Source: Pseudomonadota bacterium (GTDB lineage: Bacteria; Pseudomonadota; Alphaproteobacteria; Rhizobiales; Phreatobacteraceae). From it: DNA of 64,000 nt. Location: assembly GCA_020161695.1 (NCBI GenBank), contig JAIUOO010000001.1, forward strand, positions 62,001 through 126,000, written 5' to 3'. Position numbers and translations under genes: made by a program. The stretch's first letter is position 1; each line of letters starts with the position of its first letter. Shown here piece after piece: positions 26,989-35,786 of this stretch. A model generated the notes under the pieces. The model did no database searches and was not told where the DNA came from. It saw nothing but the letters and a program-made list of their open reading frames with translations.

Positions 26989-27969
26989 TCAGAACCGGAT
27001 ATTGGCGCTGCGGACGATCGGGCCCCACTTCCGCAGCTCGCTGCCGATGAACAGGCGCAGTTCCTCCGGCGTGCCGCCGAGAGCCTCCAGCCCAAGCTTG
27101 CCGAACAGGTCCCTGGCGGCGGCCGTCGCGAGATAGGCGTTGGCGGCGGCATTGACCCTTGCGACGACATCGGCCGGCACGCCCGCCGGCGCCATGATCG
27201 CATACCAGACGGAGGCCTCGAAATTCGGCAGGCCGGCTTCGGAGACCGTCGGCACGTTGGGCAGCCCGCTCCAGCGGCGACGGCTGGCGATGGCGAGCGC
27301 CGGCAGCTTGCCCTCCTGGACATTGGTGACATAGGCGGCCATCGAATCCATGCCGACATCGATATGGCCGCCGAGCAGGTCGCCCGCGATCGGCCCGCTG
27401 CCGCGATACTGGACGGCGTTAATGTCGATGTCCGCCGAGCGCGCGAGCAGCAGGCCGGTGATGTGGCCGAGGGTGCCGTTGCCAGGAAAACCGATGGAGA
27501 GGCGGCCGGGATTGGCCTTGGCATGGGCGATGAGAGCCTGGAGGTCGCGCAGCGGCGAACCGGCCTTGGCAACGATGATGACCGGCAGGCTGGCGACCAG
27601 CGCGACGGGCGCGAGGTCGCGCTCGGGATCGTAGGGCATCTGCTCGTACATGAGCTTGTTCGTGGCGACCGGTCCCGTGGTGCCGAACAGCAGCGTGTAG
27701 CCATCGGCTGCCGCGCGCGCGACCGCCGCGCCGCCGAGATTGCCGCCGGCGCCACCGCGATTGTCGATCACAACGGGCTGGCCGATCTGCTGGCTGAGGA
27801 ACTCCGCGAAGGAGCGGGCGAGCACGTCGGAGGCGGTGCCGGCGGTGAACGGCACGACCAGCGTCACCGGCCGCGCCGGCCAGCTCTGCGCCTGCGCGGG
27901 GAGCGCGAGCCCGGCCGCCAGCGGCAATGACAGGAACACACGGCGGGTTGCGCGCCAGAAGCCATGCAT
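26989..27969 (-). CDS. tripartite tricarboxylate transporter substrate-binding protein (TctC/Bug)
   Basis: 326-residue periplasmic solute receptor. A signal peptide (about 1-27, ending PAQAQ) is followed by WPARPVTLVVPFTAGTASDVLAR, the Bug ligand-anion loop, then VIDNRGGAGGNLG and DGYTLLFG. Start at 27969, with GGAGG eight bases upstream; the frame is open 33 codons further up. No TctA or TctB membrane genes are adjacent, so it is an orphan receptor, common in organisms rich in Bug proteins. The ligand is probably a carboxylate. It lies beside the IclR regulator of the catabolic locus. Confidence 0.88.
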   Translation of the reverse strand: MHGFWRATRRVFLSLPLAAGLALPAQAQSWPARPVTLVVPFTAGTASDVLARSFAEFLSQQIGQPVVIDNRGGAGGNLGGAAVARAAADGYTLLFGTTGPVATNKLMYEQMPYDPERDLAPVALVASLPVIIVAKAGSPLRDLQALIAHAKANPGRLSIGFPGNGTLGHITGLLLARSADIDINAVQYRGSGPIAGDLLGGHIDVGMDSMAAYVTNVQEGKLPALAIASRRRWSGLPNVPTVSEAGLPNFEASVWYAIMAPAGVPADVVARVNAAANAYLATAAARDLFGKLGLEALGGTPEELRLFIGSELRKWGPIVRSANIRF

Positions 27970-28117
27970 GAGCGATCCTCCACGATGGCGCTGAAACGGC
28001 CATTCTTGATGGATCATCTCTAGAGCGACGCCCTGCCCCGCTCGCGGCAATCGGCTCGCATTCCGCATCGCGAAATCTTCGGCCGGCAGGCGCTACCGAT
28101 GCGCGACTGGCCGGCGA

Positions 28118-28885
28118 TCAACGGGCGCGCAGTTCGGCCTCGATGCCGGCAGCGGCCTCCTTCAGCGGATAGTAGATCCGCGAACGGGCCTCCGGCGTCG
28201 CCACGGCCGAGCGGAAGAAGGTCACGCCGAAGGTTCCCAGAACCCGCTCTGCGAGCATCAGCGGCACCGCGATGGTCGAGGACGAGCGCGGCTCGACTTC
28301 GGCGTCGCGCTCGGCGAAGCCCCGCCGCCGGACGGTCGCGATCATGGCGTCAAGGTCGGCCTCGGTGCAGGCGCGGTTCTCGGCATCGGGCGACACCTTC
28401 ATCAGCTCAACGAGGATCCGGCGTTCGTCGTCCGGGCAGAAGGCCAGATACGCGCGCCCGAGCGCGCGCGCGGCAAGGCTCAGCCGCTGCCCGATCGTCG
28501 CGTGGAAGGGCGAGATGGGGCTGTCGGGAATGGTACTCAGCTTCACGGTGACCGCGTCGCGGTCCAGCACGCAGACCGCCGTCGGCCACTTGATCTCGCG
28601 CGTCAGGGCCTTGGCCCAGGGCCGGGCGATCTCGATCAGGACTGGCGCTCCATGGAATCCGGCACTGAGCGAGGCCGTCTGCGCCGTCACCTGATAGCGC
28701 CGCAGCCGGTCGTCATAGTGGACGTAGCCGGCGCCGATCAGCGTCTCCAGCAGCCGCACGATGGTCGGCTTCGGCAGGCCGGTGGCCGCATGCAGGTCGC
28801 CGACCGTGGTGAAATCGGACCGGTTGATCTCCGCGAGCAGCGACAGTGCCCGGACGACGGACTGGACCGGAGGGTAGGACGGCAA
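28118..28885 (-). CDS. IclR-family transcriptional regulator
   Basis: 255-residue regulator. The N-terminal winged helix (about 5-70: VVRALSLLAEIN, GLPKPTIVRLLETLIGAGYV) is followed by the IclR effector domain (SLAARALGRAYLAFCPDDERR, RRRGFAERDAEVEPRSSSTIAVPL). The pattern resembles the MhpR group of aromatic-acid regulators. The start codon is TTG at 28885; no better ATG is available in frame. It is the only regulator in the 27-35 kb catabolic locus and probably controls it. Confidence 0.88.
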   Translation of the reverse strand: MPSYPPVQSVVRALSLLAEINRSDFTTVGDLHAATGLPKPTIVRLLETLIGAGYVHYDDRLRRYQVTAQTASLSAGFHGAPVLIEIARPWAKALTREIKWPTAVCVLDRDAVTVKLSTIPDSPISPFHATIGQRLSLAARALGRAYLAFCPDDERRILVELMKVSPDAENRACTEADLDAMIATVRRRGFAERDAEVEPRSSSTIAVPLMLAERVLGTFGVTFFRSAVATPEARSRIYYPLKEAAAGIEAELRAR

Positions 28886-28970
28886 GGCAACACCCGCGCG
28901 GCGACACCGATCCGCTCATTTGATCAGGCCGCGGCCATATTGAACAGCGCCCGCGCCCCTGCCGCCGCCG

Positions 28971-29900
28971 TCACGCCGGCGGCAGGTTCAGCATGCGCGC
29001 GGCATTGTCGCCGACCAACGCGCGGATCTCGGCCTCGGAAAACTGGAGATCGAGCAACTGCCCGACGACATGGCGGAAGCCATCGACCGGGCGCGGCCCG
29101 CCGGTGATGCCGAGATCGGAGGACAGGATCGTGTTCTCCACCCCCGCCAGCCGGATGAGATGGGCGAGGTTCTCCGAATCGAACCGGTAGGATCGGCCAG
29201 GCACGAACATGCAGATGGAATGTTCCATCACGGCGCCCAGGGCGACCAGTCCGCGAATGTCCTCGTCGGAACAGTTGACGATATAGGTCGGGTGATTGAC
29301 CAGCAGCTTGGCGACGCCCCGTGCGCGTGCTTCCGCGAAGACCAGCGCCAGTTCATGAGCGGAGAGATGTCCGCCGGCCAGAATGATGTCGGCCTCGGCG
29401 ACGAGATCGAGAACCTGCTTCACCTCGTCGGTGACGCGGCCATTGCCGTCCAGCGCCGTCAGCGGGACCGGATCGAGCATCTTCTGCGCGGTCTTCGGGA
29501 ACGTCTTCGCCTGGCCGCTCGCCTGCACCGCGATATGGTTCGCGGCGGAGAGTGTCGGCAGCCAGATGATCTTCGCCCCCAGCTTGATTGCATGGTCGGC
29601 GGCGTGCGGATTGATGCCGCCGGAGGCATTGTTCAGCACCAGGCCGGAATAGAGCTTCACCCCCGTCTCCGGAAACAGCTTCTCCAGCAGCGTGGCGTGG
29701 GCCGAGCCGAGATAGAAATGGTCCTTGTAGAGGAGCGCGCGGAACTTCGCGTCCGCGCAATCCATCAGCGCATCGTGGTGGTCGAGGATGCGCGGCATCG
29801 CCGCCGGGCCGCTGTGGCAATGCAGGTCGATGGCTCCGACCAGCAGCGCGGCGATCTCGGCCGCGCGCGGGTGGGCGTCGATGGAAGCGGTGTCGGACAT
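28971..29900 (-). CDS. amidohydrolase-like metal-dependent hydrolase (DUF6282-like)
   Basis: 309-residue cytoplasmic protein. DLHCHSGP near residue 24 is the HxH metal motif of the amidohydrolase TIM-barrel fold. Further candidate ligands are YKDHFY, GGHLSAHE, NHPTYI and SSDLGITGG. It is shorter than dihydroorotase-type enzymes and matches the DUF6282 group, whose reaction is not known to me. Start at 29900, after AGGGAGCC. It follows the bicupin gene by 26 bases and is probably in the same operon. Confidence 0.75.
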   Translation of the reverse strand: MSDTASIDAHPRAAEIAALLVGAIDLHCHSGPAAMPRILDHHDALMDCADAKFRALLYKDHFYLGSAHATLLEKLFPETGVKLYSGLVLNNASGGINPHAADHAIKLGAKIIWLPTLSAANHIAVQASGQAKTFPKTAQKMLDPVPLTALDGNGRVTDEVKQVLDLVAEADIILAGGHLSAHELALVFAEARARGVAKLLVNHPTYIVNCSDEDIRGLVALGAVMEHSICMFVPGRSYRFDSENLAHLIRLAGVENTILSSDLGITGGPRPVDGFRHVVGQLLDLQFSEAEIRALVGDNAARMLNLPPA

Positions 29901-29926
29901 GGTGGCTCCCTGAAGCAGCGCCTTCG

Positions 29927-30835
29927 TCACGCGGTCTTGCCGGGTATCGGATAGTCGTCGGCGTTCAGCACCCAGCCGGGCTTCTCCGAGAAGTCGCGGC
30001 GGGGCGGCGAGAAGATGTCGATCATCTGGTTGAAGCCGGGCAGGACCGAGCGCGAGGTGTGCACGGCCGGCGGTGGGATGACGGTGAGCGAGGGCGCCGC
30101 CAGCAATTCGTGCTCGTCCTCGCGCCAGACGGTCATGTCAGGCGTCCAGGGCCAGCGGATGTCGTGGACGAAAGCGCCGTCGATGACGAGCGAACCCTGC
30201 TCGAAATCGTCGTGGTGATGGGGCGACAGCTTGGTGACGTCGCGCAGGCCGATGCGCGGCTCGAGGAAGTTCACCATCAGGTTGGTGGAGCGGAAGATGC
30301 GGCCGAAGCGCCCTTCCTCGCCCGTCACGTCGAGGCTGTAGGAGCGCACGCGCCAGCCGCCGACCGGATCGGGCCATGCCTCCAGCGGCGCGACATTGGG
30401 ATGGGCCGTCGCATAGGAGGCGGCGTTGGAGCACTTGCCGTTGAGATCCGGCGAGAGGGTCGAGAAGATGCGGATGATCCGCCCCTTGGCCGAAGCGGTG
30501 AGGCTCGATGCGCCCGGCGGCACGAAAGCGATGGAGCGCCCCGGCAGGTCGACGGTCTCGGCGCCGGCGACGATGCGCGCGCCGGCAGCCGCCTCGGGAA
30601 GGATGACGCAATATTCGTCAGCCTGCGCCGTGCGTGCGAGAACGCCGCCGGCCTCGACCTCGGAATAGGCGACGAGGAAATTCTGGCCGCGCGCGTACCA
30701 GGTCTTGAAGCCCTGCCCCTCCTCCTGAGGCGGCGTCGCGTAGAACCGGGCGTAGTCGGCCGCGGCGAACGCAGTCGCGGACTTGGCCGGCCGGGACGCC
30801 GCCAGCGTCGCGCGGGGATCAGAAGCATGGAACAT
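29927..30835 (-). CDS. bicupin-domain protein of unknown function
   Basis: 302-residue soluble protein with two cupin-like halves. The N-terminal half carries EYCVILPEAAAG and GRSIAFVPPGAS; the C-terminal half has SPHHHDDFEQGSLVIDG, a His-rich cupin metal site, and PPPAVHTS. Such proteins act as metal-dependent dioxygenases, isomerases or sensors. Start at 30835, with a perfect AGGAGG eight bases upstream. It sits between the HpaI-type aldolase and the DUF6282-like gene on the same strand. Confidence 0.72.
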   Translation of the reverse strand: MFHASDPRATLAASRPAKSATAFAAADYARFYATPPQEEGQGFKTWYARGQNFLVAYSEVEAGGVLARTAQADEYCVILPEAAAGARIVAGAETVDLPGRSIAFVPPGASSLTASAKGRIIRIFSTLSPDLNGKCSNAASYATAHPNVAPLEAWPDPVGGWRVRSYSLDVTGEEGRFGRIFRSTNLMVNFLEPRIGLRDVTKLSPHHHDDFEQGSLVIDGAFVHDIRWPWTPDMTVWREDEHELLAAPSLTVIPPPAVHTSRSVLPGFNQMIDIFSPPRRDFSEKPGWVLNADDYPIPGKTA

Positions 30836-30894
30836 GGTGGGCCTCCTGTTTCGGTGCGCCAGCGGCGGCGCGCGGTGCCGGGTTCGCGAGGGCG

Positions 30895-31680
30895 TCAGGA
30901 CTTGATGGTTTCGAAATCCGCGCGGGCCTGGGCCGCCGCCTTGCGCATCAGCCCCTGATCCGACGATACGATGAAGGCGGTTGCGCCACGCTCGTGGAAC
31001 GCCTTGGCCTCGGCGATGCCGTCGACCATGACGCAGATCGGCTTTCCTGCCGCCGATGCCGCGCGGATGATCGTGTCGACCGCCTCCTGGATCACCGGCG
31101 CGTCGCGGTTCGGCGCACCGAACGCGACCGTCAGGTCGCCGCGGCCAATGAACACGCCGTCGATACCCTCGACCCCGACAATGGCCTCGATCTCGGGAAG
31201 CGCATGCGGGTCCTCGATCATGGCGATGACCGTCGTCTCGGCGTCTGAGGCGGAGACATGGTCCCACATCTTGCGCGCGCCATAGCCGCCCGCACGAGAG
31301 GTGGCCGAGAAGCCGCGCGAGCCCGACCGGTAGCGGCAGGCGGAAGCGAGAGCCCGTGCCTGCGCGACAGTCGCCACATGGGGGACGAGCACGCCGGTGG
31401 CGCCACCGTCGAGGACGGAGAGGATGTCGGTCGGCGAGGCGGAAGGCACGCGCACGATGGCGGCGGTTCCGGTGGCGCGCGCCGCGAGCAGCGCCAGATC
31501 GGTTGTGTTGCGGTCGAACGGCGCGTGCTCCTGATCGACGACGACGAAATCGAAGCCGAGATCGCCGATGATCTCGACGGGGTGGACGGCCGGCGTCTTG
31601 ATGAACGTGCCGAGCAGCGGCTGGCGCGCTGCGAAGCGCTGCCGGAACGTGTCAGTTGTGGGACGCTGATCGCTGGTCAT
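30895..31680 (-). CDS. HpcH/HpaI-type class II aldolase
   Basis: 261-residue Mg/Mn-dependent aldolase that cleaves 4-hydroxy-2-oxo acids to pyruvate plus an aldehyde (or the reverse). FDFVVVDQEHAPFD holds the catalytic His, MIEDPHALPEIEAI the metal Glu, and GVFIGRGDLTVAFG the metal Asp. VMVDG near the C-terminus is also typical. The natural substrate is not predictable from the sequence. The start is the ATG at 31680. It is the second gene of the minus-strand run that begins with the BKACE gene. Confidence 0.9.
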   Translation of the reverse strand: MTSDQRPTTDTFRQRFAARQPLLGTFIKTPAVHPVEIIGDLGFDFVVVDQEHAPFDRNTTDLALLAARATGTAAIVRVPSASPTDILSVLDGGATGVLVPHVATVAQARALASACRYRSGSRGFSATSRAGGYGARKMWDHVSASDAETTVIAMIEDPHALPEIEAIVGVEGIDGVFIGRGDLTVAFGAPNRDAPVIQEAVDTIIRAASAAGKPICVMVDGIAEAKAFHERGATAFIVSSDQGLMRKAAAQARADFETIKS

Positions 31681-31729
31681 CGGGTGCCTGTCCGGGGATG
31701 AACGGGATGGGTCATGGATCGGGCGGCAG

Positions 31730-32548
31730 TCACGACGCCCGGAACATCGCGCGCGCCTCGTCGGGCGTCGCGGGGCGCAGGCCCAGGGCGGCAGCGCCGG
31801 CCGCGACCTGGCGGACCAGCGCGGCATTGTCCTCGGCGACCGTGCGGTCGGGCAGATGCAGATTGTTCTCGAACCCGACCCGGACATGGCCGCCGAGCGC
31901 GGCCGCCGTCACGACGCAGGCCGTCTCGCGCAGCCCGAAGGCGCAGACGGCCCAGGGCAGCGGCAGCGACCATGCGTCGAGAAAGGGCAGAAGGTCGGCC
32001 GGCGCCGACTGCTGGCCGGCCGTGTAGCGGCCGAGAACGAACAGAACGCTGGCGCAGGCGGTCGGAATGACGCCCTTGCCGACGAGGCCAACGAAGCGCT
32101 GCACATCGACCGCGTCGTAGAGGATGTGCTGGACGAGGCAGCCGGACTGCGCATGGCGGGCGAGGAAAGCCGCTGCTGCCGTTTCGTAAGAGGCGTCTGG
32201 AATCAGTTCCCGCAAGGCGATGGAGAAAGCCTCCGGCGCCACGGCGTCGGCCACCGCCATCTGCTGCTCCGGCGTGTAGAGCCCGACCGCCTCCGTGGTG
32301 ATCTGGATGATCGGCGTGGGGCCGGCCTCGGCACGGATCGCCTTGGTGACATCCCGATAGAGCTCGGCATCGAGGATATGAGTGCCATCGGCGGCGCGGA
32401 CATGGGCATGGATCATCGCCGCGCCGGCCTCGACGCTGCGGACGGCGTCGATGCCGATCTCGGCAACCGTCAGGGGAATACGCGGGTGATCCGCTTTCGT
32501 CCGCCGCGCCCCGTTGGGTGCGACCGCGATGATGGTGGGAGCGATCAT
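31730..32548 (-). CDS. BKACE-family beta-keto acid cleavage enzyme (DUF849)
   Basis: 272-residue Zn enzyme of the family that condenses a beta-keto acid with acetyl-CoA and splits it to acetoacetate and a new CoA ester. MIHAHVRAADG gives the HxH metal motif, and GGHVRVGFENNLHLPDRTVAEDN the C-terminal metal and CoA-facing Glu. Specificity in this family varies widely (3-keto-5-aminohexanoate, dehydrocarnitine and others), so the substrate is open. It is first in the minus-strand run and divergent from the transketolase pair. Confidence 0.88.
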   Translation of the reverse strand: MIAPTIIAVAPNGARRTKADHPRIPLTVAEIGIDAVRSVEAGAAMIHAHVRAADGTHILDAELYRDVTKAIRAEAGPTPIIQITTEAVGLYTPEQQMAVADAVAPEAFSIALRELIPDASYETAAAAFLARHAQSGCLVQHILYDAVDVQRFVGLVGKGVIPTACASVLFVLGRYTAGQQSAPADLLPFLDAWSLPLPWAVCAFGLRETACVVTAAALGGHVRVGFENNLHLPDRTVAEDNAALVRQVAAGAAALGLRPATPDEARAMFRAS

Positions 32549-32807
32549 GGTCGATGCAATCCGATCCTGCGGCTCGGCTGAGCCAGACCCGTCTTCCTTA
32601 TGCCGGCGCGCGGCATTCGGGGAGATCGGGCGGCGGGCTCAGGTCAACCATCAACCACGCCGGGCCGTGCGGCTATCTTCATCGATTTCGCGATCCGAAA
32701 CGGCGTCGGCACGACACACCCGCATACAAATCGTTTGAAATCCCGCCACGCCGGCCGCACCCTGCGCCGCAAGGCTGGCACATGACCGGCCACGGGGAGG
32801 CTTCGAC
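32549..32807. promoter_or_regulatory. divergent promoter region with a 15-bp palindrome
   Basis: 259 bases separate the BKACE gene (minus) from the transketolase pair (plus). At 32686-32700 the sequence TTTCG-N5-CGAAA forms a 15-bp palindrome, the size of many IclR-type operators. The stretch 32670-32750 is richer in A/T than its surroundings. The IclR regulator of the locus is the natural candidate to bind it. Confidence 0.4.
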
Positions 32808-33671
32808 ATGCAGGACGGGCGGCCAGCGCCACCGACCACGGCCGGGCACAATGTTTCGCTACCCGAACGCGCCTTCCGCATCCGGCGCAATGCGCTGCGG
32901 ATGGCCGAGGTTCAGGGCCAGGGCTATATCGCGCAGGCGCTCGGCGTCGCCGACGTGCTGGCGGTGTCCTATTTCCACGCGCTGCGCTACCGCCCCGGTG
33001 AGCCCCGCTGGGAGGGCCGGGACCGGTTCCTGCTCTCCATCGGTCATTACGCCATCGCGCTCTATGCCGCGCTGATCGAGGCCGGCATCGTTCCCGAACA
33101 GGAACTGGAGACCTACGGCTCGGACAACAGCCGCCTGCCGATGTCTGGCATGGCGAGCTACACGCCCGGCATGGAAATGAGCGGCGGCTCGCTCGGCCTC
33201 GGGCTCGGTATCGCTGTCGGCATGGGCCTCGCGCTGAAGCGCAAGGGTTCCGATGCGCGCGTCTACAACCTGATGTCGGACGGCGAGCTGAACGAGGGGC
33301 CGACCTGGGAGGCGGCGATGTCCGCCGGCCACTGGAAGCTCGACAACATCACCTGCCTCGTCGACGTGAACCGCATGCAGGCGGACGGCGTCTCCACCGG
33401 CGTGCTGAACTTCGAGCCGCTGGAGGACAAGTGGCGCGCCTTCGGCTGGCATGTGCAGCGCGTGGACGGCAACAGCATCGCGACTCTGGTCGAAGCCTTC
33501 GACGCGGCGCGCGCCTTCGCCGAGCCCAAGCCGCGCGTGATCATCTGCGACACGAAGATGGCCAGAGGCGTGCCCTTCCTCGAAACGCGGGAGAAATCGC
33601 ATTTCCTGCGCGTCGAGCCGCATGAGTGGGCCGAGGCGATCGCGGCGCTGGAAGCCGGGAGAATGGCATGA
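32808..33671 (+). CDS. transketolase, N-terminal (TPP-binding) subunit
   Basis: 287-residue half of a split transketolase. GHYAIALYAALIEAG and MSDGELNEGPTWEAAM (the GDGE...N-type TPP/Mg motif) mark the pyrophosphate-binding domain, and ETREKSHFLR ends it. The partner subunit starts four bases before this stop (ATGA overlap), so the pair is translationally coupled. Start at 32808, after GGGGAGG. Split transketolases of this kind are common in sugar and polyol catabolic loci, including the apulose-phosphate type. Confidence 0.92.
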   Translation: MQDGRPAPPTTAGHNVSLPERAFRIRRNALRMAEVQGQGYIAQALGVADVLAVSYFHALRYRPGEPRWEGRDRFLLSIGHYAIALYAALIEAGIVPEQELETYGSDNSRLPMSGMASYTPGMEMSGGSLGLGLGIAVGMGLALKRKGSDARVYNLMSDGELNEGPTWEAAMSAGHWKLDNITCLVDVNRMQADGVSTGVLNFEPLEDKWRAFGWHVQRVDGNSIATLVEAFDAARAFAEPKPRVIICDTKMARGVPFLETREKSHFLRVEPHEWAEAIAALEAGRMA

Positions 33672-34732
33672 GCAGCAGCGGCTCCCGATCCGATTCCTGG
33701 CGCGGCGACGCAGCCCTCGCTCTGCGGCGGCAGGAGGCGGCCGATCCCTCGCGGCCGACGTTGACGACCTCGGCGATGATCGCATCGCTCGCGGCCGAGG
33801 GGCAGGCGACGCGCCCTGCCCCCTTCGGGCATGCGCTTGCCGAGATCGCGGCGACACGGCCCGAGATCATCGGCATGACGGCGGACCTGTCGAAATATAC
33901 CGACCTGCACGTCTTCGCCGCCGCCCATCCCGACCGCTTCTACCAGATGGGCATGGCCGAGCAGCTCCTGATGCTCGCCGCCGCGGGCATGGCGCACGAG
34001 GGCTTCGTGCCTTTCGTGACGACCTATGCGGTCTTCGCCTCGCGCCGCACCTACGATTTCGTTAGCCAGGCGATCGTGGAGGAAGGGCTGAACGTCAAGA
34101 TCTGCTGCGCCCTGCCCGGCCTCACGACGGGTTATGGGCCGAGCCATCAGGCGACCGACGACCTCGCCATCTTCCGCGCCATGCCGGACCTGACCGTGGT
34201 CGATCCCTGCGATGCGCTCGATACCGAGCAGGCGACCCGCGCCATCGCCGCCCATGACGGCCCGGTCTATATGCGCCTCTTGCGCGGCAACGTGCCCCTG
34301 GTGCTCGACGCCTACGATTACAGTTTCGAGCTCGGCCGCGCGAAACTGCTGCGCGGCGGCGGAGATGTGCTGATCATCGCTTCCGGTTTCATGACCATGC
34401 GCGCGCTGGAGGCGGCCGAGGCGCTCGCCGCCGATGGCGTCGACGTCGCGGTGCTGCATTCGCCGACGATCAAGCCGCTGGATGCCGAAACCATCCTGCG
34501 CGAGGCGGGACGCGGCGGCCGGCTCGTGGTGGTCGCCGAGAACCACTCGGTCATCGGAGGGCTCGGCGAGGCTGTCGCGGCGCTGCTGATGAGCTCCGGC
34601 GTCCATCCAACCTTCCGGCAGATCGCGCTGCCCGACGCCTTCCTCGACGCCGGCGCGCTGCCGACGCTCCACGACCGCTACGGCATTTCGGCCAAGGCTG
34701 TCGCGGCGCGTATCAGGGCCTGGCTCGGCTGA
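33668..34732 (+). CDS. transketolase, C-terminal (pyrimidine-binding) subunit
   Basis: 354-residue partner of the preceding gene. FYQMGMAEQLLMLAAAGMA carries the catalytic Glu that activates TPP. The transketolase C-terminal domain begins near residue 220 (GGDVLIIASG). The N-terminal 55 residues are low-complexity, unusual for the family, so a later start cannot be ruled out. The chosen ATG overlaps the upstream stop as ATGA. The aldehyde and ketose substrates are unknown; the locus context suggests catabolism rather than the pentose phosphate pathway. Confidence 0.9.
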   Translation: MSSSGSRSDSWRGDAALALRRQEAADPSRPTLTTSAMIASLAAEGQATRPAPFGHALAEIAATRPEIIGMTADLSKYTDLHVFAAAHPDRFYQMGMAEQLLMLAAAGMAHEGFVPFVTTYAVFASRRTYDFVSQAIVEEGLNVKICCALPGLTTGYGPSHQATDDLAIFRAMPDLTVVDPCDALDTEQATRAIAAHDGPVYMRLLRGNVPLVLDAYDYSFELGRAKLLRGGGDVLIIASGFMTMRALEAAEALAADGVDVAVLHSPTIKPLDAETILREAGRGGRLVVVAENHSVIGGLGEAVAALLMSSGVHPTFRQIALPDAFLDAGALPTLHDRYGISAKAVAARIRAWLG

Positions 34733-34842
34733 CGTCGACGGAAGCAGGCTGCGCTCATCGAATGTCGCCGCCCGCGCCACAAAGCGGAAATGCCGTGTCG
34801 CGACAACTGATGGTGGCCCAGTCGCCTGCCGGAGAGGTTTCG

Positions 34843-35301
34843 ATGTCGCTGAAATCGCTGTTTTTTGCCGCCGTTATGGCGCTTACCCTGCCCGCCGCCA
34901 TCGCGCCGACCGTGCATGCCCAGCAGGGCCGCTCCTTCCCGCTCATCGCCGATCCCCGCGCCTATGCCGATGAAGTCGCCCGGATGATCGATGACGACGA
35001 TCTCGGCAGCGCCGCCCGCTCGGTCATCGGCAACCTGCGCTCCACCAACGATCCCGCCACCTTCGCCCAGCAGATGACGGCGATGACCAACCGCGGGCCG
35101 GTGCGCTATGGCGCGGTCGCCTCCGACCGGACGCAGGAGGGCGTCGGCCGGATGATATGCCTCTACCGCATGCGCGAGAGCGCGGAAGCCGCCGGCTTCT
35201 TCTTCTACGTCTTCGTGTTCCGCCGCTCGGATCGCGGCTGGCACCTCGCCAATTTCCACTACAACGAGGTCGGCAACGTGCTGGTCGCGCCCGGCTGCTG
35301 A
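34843..35301 (+). CDS. small secreted protein of unknown function
   Basis: 152-residue product with a signal peptide (1 to about 27, ending TVHAQ). The mature part ends GWHLANFHYNEVGNVLVAPGC, a layout seen in small periplasmic proteins of the NTF2-like or DUF4019 type, but no family is certain. The start at 34843 is set by GGAGAGG seven bases upstream. It is convergent with the YegP-like gene. Confidence 0.65.
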   Translation: MSLKSLFFAAVMALTLPAAIAPTVHAQQGRSFPLIADPRAYADEVARMIDDDDLGSAARSVIGNLRSTNDPATFAQQMTAMTNRGPVRYGAVASDRTQEGVGRMICLYRMRESAEAAGFFFYVFVFRRSDRGWHLANFHYNEVGNVLVAPGC

Positions 35302-35340
35302 ACGGCCGGGCGGCGGAGCGTTGCGCTGACTGAGGGGGTG

Positions 35341-35676
35341 TCAGGCGGCGGTCGTGTCGTCGAGCTTGGCGTCGGGCGCGTTCTTCTTGACGCTCTCGAT
35401 GCCGTTGTCGCGCGCCTTTTCGGACGAATAGACCTCGCTGGTGCCGATCACCTGGCCGTTGGTCGCCTTGAGGTTGAACATCGGGCCATTCTTGGCGGCC
35501 TTGCGCTCGTAGCGGGCATCCTCGGGCGCGTTCTTGCGAACGCTGGCAATGCCGTTCTCGCAGGCTGCCTTGGTCGTATAGAGTTCACTGGTCAGGATCG
35601 TCTCGCCGTTGCCGGCTTTCAGCGCGAAGCGGAACTGCCCATTCGATGCCTTGCTCAACACGAATTTGCCTGCCAT
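35341..35676 (-). CDS. YegP-family protein with two DUF1508 repeats
   Basis: 111-residue protein made of two tandem copies of the same unit of about 50 residues: FVLSKASNGQFRFALKAGNGETILTSELY...IASVRKNAPE, then FNLKATNGQVIGTSEVY...IESVKKNAPD. This is the DUF1508/YegP beta-alpha fold; the function is unknown. A GGGGAGGG site precedes the ATG. It is monocistronic. Confidence 0.88.
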   Translation of the reverse strand: MAGKFVLSKASNGQFRFALKAGNGETILTSELYTTKAACENGIASVRKNAPEDARYERKAAKNGPMFNLKATNGQVIGTSEVYSSEKARDNGIESVKKNAPDAKLDDTTAA

Positions 35677-35786
35677 TCGGCCCTCCCCTGAGCACGGTCA
35701 GTCGTGCCCGCACGTTCCAGTTGAGCCGGATTCCGTCTTTCGAGGCAAGTGACCGGGCACGGCCACGGTCGCGGGCCGGCCGCCTG

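Noticed and set aside
29927-31267. 446-codon frame suggesting an N-terminal extension of the bicupin protein
   Set aside because: The first 144 codons are a shifted frame of the HpaI aldolase; a perfect AGGAGG precedes the ATG at 30835.
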